A stretch of DNA of 64,000 bases from Flavonifractor porci (GCF_037572415.1 NZ_JBBHLB010000008.1:86968-150967); one strand, 5' to 3'. Counted from the first letter of the stretch, positions 1-8,398 are shown. A program made the numbers and translations. The notes: a model not told the origin generated them from the letters alone.

Positions 1-371
1 CGGCGGGTACACAGCTTCCACGCCTTCTCGGCGCCCACGCTCATGCCGCCCTTGGCGGAGCAGACGATGATGGCGGCGTCGGACACATGGAGGGCCTCCA
101 TGACCTCGCCGGAGAAATCAAAATAACCGGGGGTGTCCAGCACGTTGATCTTACAGCCGTTGTACTCGATGGGCGCCACCGCGGTGGAGATGGAAATCTG
201 ACGGCGGGTCTCTTCGGGATCGTAATCACAAACGGTGTTTCCGTCGGCAGGATTGCCCAGCCGGGGAGTGCCACCGGTCAAATACAGCATACTTTCCGCC
301 AGGGAGGTCTTTCCGTTGCCACCGTGTCCCAGCAGACATACGTTACGGATGTTTTGTACGGAATAGCTCAT
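1..371 (-). CDS. Elongation factor G-like translational GTPase, N-terminal part (cut by window start)
   Basis: Only the first 123 or so residues lie in the window; the gene runs off its left edge. The protein opens with a classic translational-GTPase G domain. A P-loop GHGGNGKT is at residues 15-22, a switch-I-like RRQISIS stretch follows, and then the DTPGYFDF switch-II motif. This layout is that of EF-G and its paralogues, which act on the ribosome. EF-G proper and the EF-G-like paralogue (fusA2 type) cannot be separated from this fragment, although CLLGHGGNGKTSL resembles the paralogue more than canonical EF-G. The ATG at 369-371 is preceded on the minus strand by GGAGAGGAAAC, a good ribosome-binding site. 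Confidence 0.85.
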   Translation of the reverse strand, partial: MSYSVQNIRNVCLLGHGGNGKTSLAESMLYLTGGTPRLGNPADGNTVCDYDPEETRRQISISTAVAPIEYNGCKINVLDTPGYFDFSGEVMEALHVSDAAIIVCSAKGGMSVGAEKAWKLCTR

Positions 372-506
372 AACTTGTTTCCTCTCCTTACATTTGGAAT
401 CGCGAACAGCAGCACGAGTACTGCTGTTGTCCATTATACACGAAAGCGGCAGCACTTACAATAAAAACTTTAGAAAAATCGCGCAAACACTCCGACCGGA
501 TAGAGG

Positions 507-536
507 AAGGCCCCACCGCAGAAGCGGCGGGGCCTT
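507..536 (-). terminator. Hairpin downstream of the DUF4179-like gene
   Basis: Thirteen-base arms (AAGGCCCCaCCGC and GCGGcGGGGCCTT, one mismatch) enclose the loop AGAA. It lies just after the stop of the minus-strand gene ending at 545. The following T-run on that strand is weak, so termination efficiency is uncertain. Confidence 0.55.
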
Positions 537-544
537 GGGACAGT

Positions 545-1930
545 TCAGCTTTGGTCCACGGGGATGGTCTGGCCGTTGAGGGTAATGGAAACCACCTGCT
601 CCGGGTCGATGGGCTCCTCAAACTCCCACATCACCCAGCCTGCCCGCTGGCTCCACACCTCGTCATAGTAAGCTGGGGTAAGGACGGCGCCGTCGGCCAG
701 GGTGACGGAGAGGGACAGCTCTGTGCCGGTGAGCTGGCAGGGGTATTCCTGCCCCTCCGGGGTGCCGAAGTTGGCACAGACGCTGAGGGGAGAGACCGCG
801 ATCTGTTTTAACTGGGCATCCCAAGTGCGGCCAAAGGGCATTTTCCCGTCGCGGGTATAGGGGAACATGATAGGCTCCGTGGGGGTGGCGGTACGCAGGT
901 CCATCACCTCCACCGGAACGGTGATCTCCCAATGACCTTCAATGCGCCCACCCGCTGTGGAATATTCCGTACTCAAGTGGACCAGATTCAGGTATTTTAG
1001 GGTATCCGGTGTCAGACCGGGCAGGCAAAAGTCCCAGCCGCCCTCCACTGCGGTGCAGGTCACGTCTCCCATACTCTGCTGAGGCCAGCGGTCCGGGTCC
1101 TCCGGGTCATACAGGTAATACTCCACATAGCAGGAGCGTCCATTGTCCATCAGTGAAACGATATTCTCTTCCTGAACAAAGCGCACATGGTAGCACCCAT
1201 CGGCGGCAAAGCCCATGGAGGAGACAGAGACAGCTCCGTCTTTATCCAGCGCTATAGGGTTCTGGTCCGGCAGAAGAACAGTGGCACCAGCATCGGCTAT
1301 GGTGCTTTCCAGGTCCGCGTCAGGAAGTTCCTCTCGGTTCAGGGCCAGCCGAGCCTGCCAATGACCGGGAATAAAATAGCTGGCCTCCAGGCGGACCCAG
1401 GTGGGGGGAGCGTCCGCCAGGTCAGCGGTGCCGCGGCTGTATACCAGGGTGGCCAGATGCTGCTCCGGGTCATAGTCCAGCACTTCCAGTCCCTTACCTC
1501 CGTTGCCCCAGTCAAACTGTCCATCCGTTTCCTGGGAGAGGATCAGATCGCTGACGGTATCCTCATCCAGAGTGGTTCCCGTCAGATCCTGCAGGGTGAA
1601 GTACAGTCGGGTGACTCTGGTGTCAGCCAGGGCCTGGACTGCTTCGATCCGGATCCCCTGATCCTCACAGGCGCTCTCCACCTCTGTGGCATAGGGGGCC
1701 CGGCTGCCCAGGTCGTTCTGGATGGCGTGCCAGATGGTGGGCCCCGCCGCCAGGGCGGTAACGGTAAGGGCGGCGGCAGCGGCTGCGGCTACAAGCCCCC
1801 GCCGGGTGAGGCGGCGGGGCCGGGTCTTTTCCCCGGACAACGCTTTTCTCATCCGCTCCCGGGTGCCCTCCACCAGCGCCCGGTTCGGGGCAATCTCGTC
1901 AAATTTGGCGCGATAATCGTGCTCAAACAC
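545..1930 (-). CDS. Single-pass membrane protein paired with an ECF sigma factor (DUF4179-like, possible anti-sigma)
   Basis: A 461-residue protein. It has a cytoplasmic N-terminus of about 45 residues rich in Arg and Lys, one membrane segment around residues 46-65 (alanine-rich, ending LTVTALAAG), and a long extracytoplasmic domain with no cysteine or zinc motif that I recognise. Size and topology match the DUF4179-type proteins that often sit beside ECF sigma factors in Clostridia and are thought to restrain them; that role is inferred from position. The GTG start at 1928-1930 has a GGAGGG site inside the end of the upstream sigma gene, which it overlaps by 82 bp. Translational coupling is therefore likely. 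Confidence 0.7.
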   Translation of the reverse strand: MFEHDYRAKFDEIAPNRALVEGTRERMRKALSGEKTRPRRLTRRGLVAAAAAAALTVTALAAGPTIWHAIQNDLGSRAPYATEVESACEDQGIRIEAVQALADTRVTRLYFTLQDLTGTTLDEDTVSDLILSQETDGQFDWGNGGKGLEVLDYDPEQHLATLVYSRGTADLADAPPTWVRLEASYFIPGHWQARLALNREELPDADLESTIADAGATVLLPDQNPIALDKDGAVSVSSMGFAADGCYHVRFVQEENIVSLMDNGRSCYVEYYLYDPEDPDRWPQQSMGDVTCTAVEGGWDFCLPGLTPDTLKYLNLVHLSTEYSTAGGRIEGHWEITVPVEVMDLRTATPTEPIMFPYTRDGKMPFGRTWDAQLKQIAVSPLSVCANFGTPEGQEYPCQLTGTELSLSVTLADGAVLTPAYYDEVWSQRAGWVMWEFEEPIDPEQVVSITLNGQTIPVDQS

Positions 1931-2427
1931 AGGGAATTCCCTCCTTCTTCCAAAACATCCCGCAGCTGCCGCCGGGCCCGCATAAGGCGCATCCGCACGG
2001 CGGACTCGCTTTTTTTCAGCAGCCCGGCGATCTCAGGGGTGGAATACCCCTCGTAATAGTAGAGATGGACCACCACCCGCAGGTCGGGAGACAGCCTGTC
2101 CAGGCAGGCGTCCAGCTCACTCCCCGCCTCCGGCGGCGGAGCGGTCAGCTCCCCCATCTCCTCCAGAGGCTGGGTCCGGCGGCGGAAGGGATTGCGCCAA
2201 TAGGAGTTGGCGCAGTTGATGGTCACCCGGCAGAACCAGGCTTTTTCATGCTCCTCACTTTCCAGGCTGGGGCGCTTGCTGACCAGTCGGAGAAACACCT
2301 CCTGAAACACGTCCTCCGCCCCCTCCTTACTGCGGGTGCGGGCAAAGGCCAGTCGGTAGACCAGCCCGGCGTACCGCTCCAGCAGCTCCTCCGCCCAGGC
2401 GTTGAACCCACTGACATCATCCTTCAC
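1849..2427 (-). CDS. RNA polymerase ECF sigma factor
   Basis: A 192-residue sigma-70 family protein. Region 2 (about residues 12-75) includes the helix ending GAEDVFQEVFLRLV and the tryptophan-rich KAWFCRVTINCANSYWRN. Region 4 (about 113-156) carries the helix-turn-helix STPEIAGLLKKSESAVRMRLMRARRQL. It lacks region 3, as ECF factors do. I chose the GTG at 2425-2427 because GGAGGG lies five bases upstream. An ATG two bases earlier is out of frame and hits a stop at once. The last 27 codons overlap the following membrane-protein gene, making an apparent sigma/partner pair. It probably guides polymerase to an envelope- or peptide-stress regulon, but the signal cannot be read from sequence. Confidence 0.88.
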   Translation of the reverse strand: MKDDVSGFNAWAEELLERYAGLVYRLAFARTRSKEGAEDVFQEVFLRLVSKRPSLESEEHEKAWFCRVTINCANSYWRNPFRRRTQPLEEMGELTAPPPEAGSELDACLDRLSPDLRVVVHLYYYEGYSTPEIAGLLKKSESAVRMRLMRARRQLRDVLEEGGNSLCLSTIIAPNLTRLPRTGRWWRAPGSG

Positions 2428-2508
2428 ATGATCCCTCCTCTCCAGGTGTTTGAAAAGGCCTTTCACTTGAACTACGCGCCAACCCTCTGTTTCGTCACAT
2501 CAAAATAG

Positions 2509-2540
2509 AAAAGCGCAGGCCCGCGGCCTGCGCTTTTTCA
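2509..2540 (-). terminator. Intrinsic terminator after the anti-sigma gene
   Basis: Nine-bp GC stem (GCGCAGGCC / GGCCTGCGC, loop CGC) flanked by AAAA and TTTTT, so it can work on both strands. It separates the two sigma modules into different transcripts. Confidence 0.8.
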
Positions 2541-2546
2541 AAGTTA

Positions 2547-3506
2547 TTACGGTTGCACGATTTCGCTGCCGTCCAGCGGCACGGTGTAGGTGGTGCAGCT
2601 GGCGGTACCGTCGGGCCCGGGGGTGACCTGCTCCAGCTGGCACAGCCAGCCGGTGCCCTCCTGGTTCAGTCCGGCGCACATCAGCTTGGTGGTAGTGCCA
2701 TCCTGAGTGGTGGGACCGATGATGGCGCCATCCTCCTCCACTGTCAGTTCGTCGCTGTTCCAGCCCAGCCAGGCGGCCAGTTTGTGCAGAGCCTCAGACT
2801 GAGTCAGACCGCTTTCCGCAACAAATGGATTGACCGTGGCCTGGGTCGTTTGAGCATTCTGTTTATCTGGGGTCACGCTGTAGGGCTCAGCCCCATTTCC
2901 GGCAGGGGTCTGGGATACGACGACAGGCTCCTGGGTCTGCGTACTGCCCGCCCCGGAATGGTTCCGGCTGTCCGGCTCGCTGTTCGTTCCCTGCCCGGAA
3001 CTGCCGCTGACAACCTTGTCCTCCGGGCTGTTGCTCTCCGCCGGAGCCTCGGTAGGCTGAGGCACGATCTCCCGGGTCACCGGACCCTCCTCACCACCTC
3101 CGGACGGCAGATTGGTCTCCGTCATCACGGAAACAGTGCCGGGGTTCTCTTCGCTCCCTCGGAAACCACTGGTCCGCCACTGGTCCATAACCCCCGCGCC
3201 CACCAGCACAAGGGCGGCCACCGCCGCCAGGGAGGCCAGGCTCCGCCAGCGCCACTGGCGTTTCTTGCTCTGGAAGGGAGTGACTTTGGAGGTATGGATC
3301 TTGTCCATGACCCCTTCCTTCAGCCCTGCGGGAGGCTGAGCGGTCAGCTGAGGCAATTCCTCATGGAGCTCCTCCAGATCGTCCGCAAGGGTCCGGCACG
3401 CCGGGCACACCGACAGATGCTCCTCCAGCCGGGCAGTCTCCTCCTGGGTCAGAGGTCCATCCAACCGGGCGCTGATCAGCTCCAGCGCCTCGTCACAGCT
3501 CAGCAT
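2547..3506 (-). CDS. Zinc-finger (zf-HC2) anti-sigma factor with transmembrane segment
   Basis: A 319-residue membrane protein. Its N-terminal cytoplasmic domain holds the zinc-binding anti-sigma signature H30-x3-C34-x2-C37 (HLSVCPAC), with a further Cys at 4. One membrane helix (about 89-107) is followed by an extracytoplasmic tail rich in Ser, Thr, Pro, Glu and Gln, and a C-terminal globular stretch. In this family the zinc-finger domain clamps the cognate ECF sigma factor, here the gene 41 bp upstream. The ATG at 3504-3506 was chosen for its perfect GGAGGG site; an upstream in-frame start 15 codons earlier has none. Release is probably by proteolysis or a conformational signal, as in RsiW and RsrA relatives (inferred). 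Confidence 0.85.
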   Translation of the reverse strand: MLSCDEALELISARLDGPLTQEETARLEEHLSVCPACRTLADDLEELHEELPQLTAQPPAGLKEGVMDKIHTSKVTPFQSKKRQWRWRSLASLAAVAALVLVGAGVMDQWRTSGFRGSEENPGTVSVMTETNLPSGGGEEGPVTREIVPQPTEAPAESNSPEDKVVSGSSGQGTNSEPDSRNHSGAGSTQTQEPVVVSQTPAGNGAEPYSVTPDKQNAQTTQATVNPFVAESGLTQSEALHKLAAWLGWNSDELTVEEDGAIIGPTTQDGTTTKLMCAGLNQEGTGWLCQLEQVTPGPDGTASCTTYTVPLDGSEIVQP

Positions 3507-3547
3507 ATCGTTCCCTCCTCTCCGTTTTGGGGGAAATTCCCCCTTGT

Positions 3548-4144
3548 TCATGGTATAGACGTGGACGAATCAAAAAAGTTCCCCTGTTTTTTCAAATAGT
3601 TTCGCAGAGCCAACCAGGCACGGGCAATGCGGGATTTCACCGTACCCTCCTCCAGGCCCAGTACCTGAGCGATCTCGCCGTAGGACAGCCCCTCCAGCTC
3701 CCGGAGGATGAGCACCCGCCGGTGCTCCGCCGACAGGGTGGCAAGGCCCGCCCGCAAAGTCTCCCGCCGCTCCCGGCGCTCGGCTTCCACATGGGGCGAG
3801 AACCGTTCGTCGGGCAGCTCGGCCTGCCTGGCCTCCTCCTCATCGTCCAGGGAGATGGTCATGGACAGAGCGCTGCGCCGCTTCTCCCGGCGGAGAAAAT
3901 CAATGCACACATTGCTGGTCAGCCGGTACAGCCAGGTGGCAAAGGAGCTGTCCCCCTGGAACTTGCCCAGCCCCTTCCAGGCGTTGAGAAAGGCTTCCTG
4001 ACTCAGCTCCAGGGCGTCGTCCGGGTTGCCCGTCATCCGCAGGGCCAGATTGTAGATCCGTCCCTGATTCTGTTCCACCAGGGCAGCAAAGGACTCCTCG
4101 TCCCCCTGCCTGGCCCGCTGGACCAGCTCCCATTCCGCTTTCAT
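3548..4144 (-). CDS. RNA polymerase ECF sigma factor (SigW/SigE-like)
   Basis: A 198-residue ECF sigma factor. Region 2 spans about residues 10-80 (FAALVEQNQGRIYNLALRM, then TWLYRLTSNVCIDFLRREKR). An acidic linker follows, then region 4 (about 130-180) with the helix-turn-helix YGEIAQVLGLEEGTVKSRI. It is the partner of the zinc-finger anti-sigma gene that begins 41 bp downstream on the same strand. The ATG at 4142-4144 follows GAGGAAGG. Overall pattern is the SigW/RpoE-type group. Being co-transcribed with its inhibitor, it is probably autoregulated, but I see no clear ECF promoter upstream. Confidence 0.9.
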   Translation of the reverse strand: MKAEWELVQRARQGDEESFAALVEQNQGRIYNLALRMTGNPDDALELSQEAFLNAWKGLGKFQGDSSFATWLYRLTSNVCIDFLRREKRRSALSMTISLDDEEEARQAELPDERFSPHVEAERRERRETLRAGLATLSAEHRRVLILRELEGLSYGEIAQVLGLEEGTVKSRIARAWLALRNYLKKQGNFFDSSTSIP

Positions 4145-4183
4145 GCCTTCCTCACCCCTTTCTCTATCTTGTACCCGCCGCCG

Positions 4184-5170
4184 TTACCGGTCCGGCTCGT
4201 CTTTCAAATCCCGCTTGATGCCTGCCGTCACCTTGTAGATATCCTCCAGGGTGGACACATGGCTGATCTGTTCCTTATAGTACCCGGCGTGGGGCACTCC
4301 CTTCAGATACCAGGCGTAGTGCTTCCGGGCCTCCAGGCAGGCAATGTGCTCCCCCTTCTGGGCCGCCGACAGTTCAAACTGCCGCACCGCCGTGTCACAC
4401 CGCACGGCCAGCGGGGGCAGGGGCGGGATCTCCTCCCCCGCCAGAGCCGCCTGGGCCCGCTGGAACAGCCATGGATTGCCGAAGCAGCCACGGCCGATCA
4501 TGGCCATATCCGCCCCGGTATACTTGAGGATGCGTACCGCGTCCTTTGGCTCAAACACGTCGCCGTTGGCGATGACCGGGATGGACACCGCCTCCTTCAC
4601 CGCCCGGATGTAGTCCCAGTTGGCGGTGCCGGAGTACATCTGGGTCCGGGTGCGGCCGTGGACCGCCACGGCGGCCACTCCGGCCCCCTCCATGGCTTTG
4701 GCAAACTCCACACAGTTGATGGAGCCCTTGTCCCAGCCCAGGCGGAATTTCACCGTCACCGGCCTGCCGCCGGCGCCCCGGATCACCGCCTCTGCCACTT
4801 TGACCGCCAGTTCAGGGTGCTTCATCAGGCCGGAGCCGTCCCCGGAATTGGCCACTTTAGGCACTGGGCAGCCCATATTGATGTCAATGATATCGGCGCC
4901 GGACCGCTCCGCGGCCATACCCGCCGCCTGCTCCATACAGGCCGGGTCGCTGCCGAAGATCTGCACCGCCGCCGGGTGCTCTCCCTCCCCCAGCTGGAGA
5001 AGCGGAACGGACTTCTTGTCCTGATAGCACAGGGCCTTGGCGCTTACCATTTCCGTAATGGTATAGCCCGCCCCCAACTCCCGGCAAATGGTCCGGAAGG
5101 CCAGATCGGTCACTCCCGCCATAGGCGCCAGCGCCAGGGCTGAATTTATCGTGATATTGCCAATTTTCAC
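4184..5170 (-). CDS. dusB: tRNA-dihydrouridine synthase B
   Basis: A 328-residue FMN TIM-barrel enzyme that reduces specific D-loop uridines of tRNA to dihydrouridine. Diagnostic motifs are ALAPMAGVTDLAFR at the N-terminus, the INMGCPVPK loop with the catalytic Cys101, VTVKFRLGWD for FMN and tRNA contact, AVAVHGRTRTQMYSG, and MIGRGCFGNPW near the phosphate-binding end. Length is normal for the DusB family. It lies 39 bp upstream of the ECF sigma gene on the same strand, so read-through into the sigma operon is possible. Expression is presumably constitutive. Confidence 0.95.
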   Translation of the reverse strand: MKIGNITINSALALAPMAGVTDLAFRTICRELGAGYTITEMVSAKALCYQDKKSVPLLQLGEGEHPAAVQIFGSDPACMEQAAGMAAERSGADIIDINMGCPVPKVANSGDGSGLMKHPELAVKVAEAVIRGAGGRPVTVKFRLGWDKGSINCVEFAKAMEGAGVAAVAVHGRTRTQMYSGTANWDYIRAVKEAVSIPVIANGDVFEPKDAVRILKYTGADMAMIGRGCFGNPWLFQRAQAALAGEEIPPLPPLAVRCDTAVRQFELSAAQKGEHIACLEARKHYAWYLKGVPHAGYYKEQISHVSTLEDIYKVTAGIKRDLKDEPDR

Positions 5171-5297
5171 AGTGTCCCCCGATGTGTTATAAATAGTAGC
5201 GTAACAAGCGTATCATACCACAGGACAAGGAATCCGGCAAGTTCGTTTCCCTTGCCCGGTATCTGACGTTTGATTTTAAAATAAGGAGTGTTCCAAT

Positions 5298-5456
5298 ATG
5301 GATAAGTACGTCTGCGATCTCTGCGGCTATATTTATGATCCCGCTGAGGGCGATCCCGACAACGGCGTGGCCCCCGGCACTGCCTGGGAGCAGGTCCCCG
5401 CCGACTGGGTGTGCCCCCTGTGCGGCGTGGGCAAGGATCAGTTCTCCAAACAGTAA
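5298..5456 (+). CDS. Rubredoxin
   Basis: A 52-residue small iron protein. The four cysteines that bind one iron sit in two knuckles, CDLCG (Cys6, Cys9) and CPLCG (Cys39, Cys42), with the usual aromatic residues and a DPDNGV loop between. Rubredoxins shuttle single electrons, for example to oxygen- and peroxide-detoxifying enzymes in anaerobes. The gene stands alone: AAGGAG precedes the ATG and a strong terminator follows, so it is monocistronic and probably well expressed. Confidence 0.97.
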   Translation: MDKYVCDLCGYIYDPAEGDPDNGVAPGTAWEQVPADWVCPLCGVGKDQFSKQ

Positions 5457-5471
5457 GTGTTTCCTCCCCGC

Positions 5472-5520
5472 ATTCCGCCTGTCTGACGGGTCTTCCGTCA
5501 GACAGGCGGAATTTCTTTTT
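5472..5520 (+). terminator. Strong intrinsic terminator after rubredoxin
   Basis: Perfect 18-bp stem (5472-5489 with 5495-5512) enclosing a five-base loop, followed by TTCTTTTTT. Confidence 0.93.
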
Positions 5521-5543
5521 TGCATGAAGTTCATTCCAAAATT

Positions 5544-5717
5544 TCATGCGTAAAGGTTCCTTTGTTTATAGCCAATCTGTTCCCCCTTTTCCCTTTTCGC
5601 TTTTTTGTATATTTTGTTTTTTATATTCCTATTTGTAATCATCTTTCTTGTTGCCATTCTACTTGTCATCTCTATAGCGTTACCCCATTTTGCATATTCT
5701 TCATATAATCCATTCAT
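5544..5717 (-). CDS. Small basic hypothetical protein in an AT-rich patch
   Basis: A 57-codon frame starting ATG at 5715-5717, with GAGGAG nine bases upstream on the minus strand. The product is rich in Lys, Arg, Asn and Met (for example RMATRKMITNRNIKNKIYKK) and matches no family I know. The roughly 250 bp around it are far more AT-rich than the neighbourhood, which suggests acquired DNA or a remnant. Codon usage differs clearly from adjacent genes. It may equally be a chance frame in a divergent intergenic region. Confidence 0.35.
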   Translation of the reverse strand: MNGLYEEYAKWGNAIEMTSRMATRKMITNRNIKNKIYKKAKREKGEQIGYKQRNLYA

Positions 5718-5771
5718 TTTTTGATTCTCCTCATATCCAATGTCCAGCGGTTGGAATTCTGCTTCTCCCCA

Positions 5772-5801
5772 TTGACAGAACCGATGGAGGCCTCTTATAA
5801 T
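5772..5801 (+). promoter_or_regulatory. Consensus sigma-70 promoter for kamB-kamC
   Basis: Perfect -35 TTGACA (5772-5777) and perfect -10 TATAAT (5796-5801), spacing 18. Transcription would begin near 5808, so upstream in-frame starts for kamB are not transcribed from it. Confidence 0.8.
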
Positions 5802-5855
5802 GGCCTCGACGAAACCAAAAATGACCCAATTTTCCTGTGGAAGGGAGGCCCTATT

Positions 5856-6872
5856 TTGGAACATCTGTTAGCGCCGCTGGTGGGGGATGCCTCCCCCGTG
5901 ACCGTGATCGGCCTGTGCAAGAACGCGGGCAAGACCACCGCCATGCGCCGCCTGATGGCCGAGTTGGGGGAGGAACGGCTGGCCCTCACCTCGGTGGGCC
6001 GGGACGGAGAACGCACCGACCTGGTCACCGGGACGGAAAAACCCGATCTGTATTTGAAAGCCGGCGATCTGTTTGCCACCGCCCGGGGCATGATCACGCT
6101 GTGCGACGCCACTCTGGAGGTGGTGGATCTCACCGACGTAATGACCCCGCTGGGACCGGTGGCTATTTTCCGCACCCTGTCTGACGGCTATGTCCAGCTG
6201 GCCGGTCCCTCCGCCGCCGGACAGCTGAGGCCCCTCACCGCCCGTTTTATGGAATTGGGGGCCCAGCGGGTCCTCATCGATGGGGCTGCCGGACGGAAGT
6301 CTCTGGCTGGCGCCGGTGTGGAGGGCGTGGCCCTGCTGTGTACCGGAGCGTCTCTGGACCGGGATATGGACCTGGTGGTATCGGAGACCGCCCACACCTG
6401 CTGGCTCTTTGACCGGAAAGTGCCGGAGCACGCCGGCCTTCGTTCCGCTCTGGAGGGCGTGGAGGACCGCTTTGCTCTGTTCGAGCTGGACGGCACCCAT
6501 CTGGAGCTACCTCTGGACGAGGGCGGCAGCCCCAAGTGGAACAAGCTGCCCCGCCGTCCTCTGGTGGTGTGGGCGGCGGGAGGCGTTACCGATCCCCTGC
6601 TCAAAACCCTGGCCCGCCGGGGAGCTCCCACCACCCTGGTCACCCAGGACGCCACCCATCTGCTGGCAGGCCGTGCCGCTCTGGAGCTGTTCCAGCGCAA
6701 TGGCGGCCAGCTGGCTGTCCGCCGGGAGCTGACCATCGCCGCCGTGGCGGCCAACCCCTGGTCGGCCTACGGCTGGCACTTTGAACCAGATCAATTTATC
6801 TCCGCCCTGCGGCAGGCCATCCGCCTGCCGGTGGTCAACGTGAAGGAGGAACAAGATGGAACTGACGCATGA
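5856..6872 (+). CDS. kamB: KamB, putative lysine 5,6-aminomutase reactivase subunit
   Basis: A 338-residue protein with a P-loop-like stretch VIGLCKNAGKTT (Lys26) directly after a short N-terminus, as in MobB-like nucleotide-binding proteins, and no other domain that I can name. It sits immediately before a MutS-like ATPase in the lysine-fermentation locus. That is the position of KamB in the clusters described from Fusobacterium and Clostridia, where KamB and KamC are proposed to reactivate the adenosylcobalamin-dependent lysine 5,6-aminomutase. I prefer the TTG at 5856-5858: GGGAGG is six bases upstream and the start lies downstream of the promoter. In-frame upstream codons fall in the AT-rich patch. 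It overlaps kamC by 17 bp. Identity rests mostly on context. Confidence 0.75.
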   Translation: MEHLLAPLVGDASPVTVIGLCKNAGKTTAMRRLMAELGEERLALTSVGRDGERTDLVTGTEKPDLYLKAGDLFATARGMITLCDATLEVVDLTDVMTPLGPVAIFRTLSDGYVQLAGPSAAGQLRPLTARFMELGAQRVLIDGAAGRKSLAGAGVEGVALLCTGASLDRDMDLVVSETAHTCWLFDRKVPEHAGLRSALEGVEDRFALFELDGTHLELPLDEGGSPKWNKLPRRPLVVWAAGGVTDPLLKTLARRGAPTTLVTQDATHLLAGRAALELFQRNGGQLAVRRELTIAAVAANPWSAYGWHFEPDQFISALRQAIRLPVVNVKEEQDGTDA

Positions 6873-8352
6873 ACTGCGGGAAAACGCAGGGTTTCAGTGG
6901 GTACTGAACCGGCTGAGTCCCATGTCGCCGTTCGGCAAGGCGGCCGCCCGCTCCCTGCGGTGGTACGGCCCGGGAGAGGAGGCCGCCCTGGAGGAGGAGC
7001 TGGACAACGTGGCCCTGGCCATGGAGCTGTGGAACGCCGGCACCACCGCCCCCCAGACAGAGCGCTGCGGCTGCGGCCCGGTACGGCTGACCGAAGCCGA
7101 GCGCAAGGACGCCGCCGCTGCCCTGCGGGGTGTGACCCGCTGCCTGCCCCTGTTTCACGACATCCGCGGCTCCTTCGACCGGGACCCCGGCGCCCCCTTC
7201 GATCTGGTGGAGCTCTTTGAGATCAAGCACTTCCTGGTCACCCTGGAGCAGCTGATCCAGGCCTACGCCGCCCTGCCCCCCATGGCCGGGCTGTCCTTCC
7301 CCTCCCTGGCCGACGCTTTGGGGCTGATGGACCCGGAGGGACGCCGCCTGCCCACCTTCTCCGTTGTCAATTCCTACCACAACGACCTGGCACCCCTGCG
7401 GGCGGAAAAGGCCAAGCTGGAGAAGGCCATCCGCATGACCATGGAGGACAAACGGGGCCCCCTGATGGAGAAACGCCGCGTCCTTGCGGTGGAGGAGGAC
7501 AAGCTGGAGCTGGAGGTCCGCCGGATGCTCACCGGCAAGCTGATGGTTTACAAGCAGGCCTTCCTGGACAACATGGAGACTCTGGGCCGGCTGGATCTCA
7601 TTGTGGCCAAGGCCAAGCTGGCTCTGCGGTACAACTGCGTGCGGCCCGCCCTCAGCACCGACAAATCCATCACCCTCCGGGGGGTACGTCATCCCCAGGT
7701 AGAGGAGGATCTGGCTGAGCGGGGCGAGCAGTTCACCCTGCTGGATCTGGACCTGAAGCCGGGGTGCACCGTCATCACCGGCGCCAACATGGGCGGCAAG
7801 ACTGTGTCTCTTCGCTCCACTGTGCTCTCCCTGCTTCTGTGCCAGTGCGGCTTCTTTGTCTTTGCCCAGTCCGCTTCCCTGCCACTGTTCCACCGGGTGG
7901 AGCTGATCCTGGCCGACAGCGGCCCGGGCGCCGGCGGCCTGTCCTCCTTCGGCAAGGAGGTCCACCTGCTGGACAAGCTTCTGCGGGAAACCCACGGCCA
8001 GTTCTTCTTTGTGGCTCTGGACGAATTCGCCCGCGGCACCAACCCCCAGGAGGGTGCAGCCCTGGCCCGGGCTCTGGTGCGCCATCTGAGCAGCCTGGAC
8101 TGCGTGGCACTCATGACCACCCACTACGACGGGGTGTCCGACGTGGCCGCCGCCCACTATCAGGTGGCTGGTCTGGTACGGGACATCCAGGGCGACGAGG
8201 GGGACGATCCCCGCAAGCGGATCGCCCGCCGGATGGATTACCGGCTCCTTCCCGCCCCTCCCGGCGCCCCCTGTCCCCGGGACGCCCTGCGGGTATGCCG
8301 GCTGCTCAAGCTGGACGATACGCTCATGGAACTCTTCCAGGCCGACCTGTAA
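6856..8352 (+). CDS. kamC: KamC, MutS-like ATPase, putative lysine 5,6-aminomutase reactivase
   Basis: A 498-residue protein made of a helical core and a C-terminal MutS-type ABC ATPase domain. The Walker A loop is TGANMGGKTVSLR (about residues 307-319). A signature-like DSGPGAGGLSSFGKEV follows, then Walker B FFFVALDEFARGTNPQEG (about 380-397) and a switch His in MTTHYDG. It lacks the mismatch-recognition domain of MutS and the Smr domain of MutS2, so DNA repair is unlikely. The gene order kamB-kamC beside kamD/kamE supports the proposed role in releasing damaged cobalamin from lysine 5,6-aminomutase. That biochemical role is an inference from published clusters. Confidence 0.8.
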   Translation: MELTHELRENAGFQWVLNRLSPMSPFGKAAARSLRWYGPGEEAALEEELDNVALAMELWNAGTTAPQTERCGCGPVRLTEAERKDAAAALRGVTRCLPLFHDIRGSFDRDPGAPFDLVELFEIKHFLVTLEQLIQAYAALPPMAGLSFPSLADALGLMDPEGRRLPTFSVVNSYHNDLAPLRAEKAKLEKAIRMTMEDKRGPLMEKRRVLAVEEDKLELEVRRMLTGKLMVYKQAFLDNMETLGRLDLIVAKAKLALRYNCVRPALSTDKSITLRGVRHPQVEEDLAERGEQFTLLDLDLKPGCTVITGANMGGKTVSLRSTVLSLLLCQCGFFVFAQSASLPLFHRVELILADSGPGAGGLSSFGKEVHLLDKLLRETHGQFFFVALDEFARGTNPQEGAALARALVRHLSSLDCVALMTTHYDGVSDVAAAHYQVAGLVRDIQGDEGDDPRKRIARRMDYRLLPAPPGAPCPRDALRVCRLLKLDDTLMELFQADL

Positions 8353-8362
8353 TGTTTTCCTG

Positions 8363-8398
8363 CTCCGGCAGGCGGTTTATGCCGCCTGCCGGAGTTTT
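8363..8398 (+). terminator. Terminator after kamC
   Basis: Perfect 13-bp stem (8363-8375 with 8382-8394, loop TTTATG) followed by TTTT. It ends the kamBC unit before the riboswitch-controlled unit. Confidence 0.85.

Noticed and set aside
5721..5855. Longer N-terminus for kamB
   Set aside because: It would begin upstream of the consensus promoter in the AT-rich patch with no ribosome-binding site; the TTG at 5856 has one and starts directly before the nucleotide-binding loop.
6856..8352. Annotation of the MutS-like gene as a DNA mismatch repair protein
   Set aside because: It lacks mismatch-recognition and Smr domains and is fixed within the lysine 5,6-aminomutase locus, so the KamC role is the better reading.
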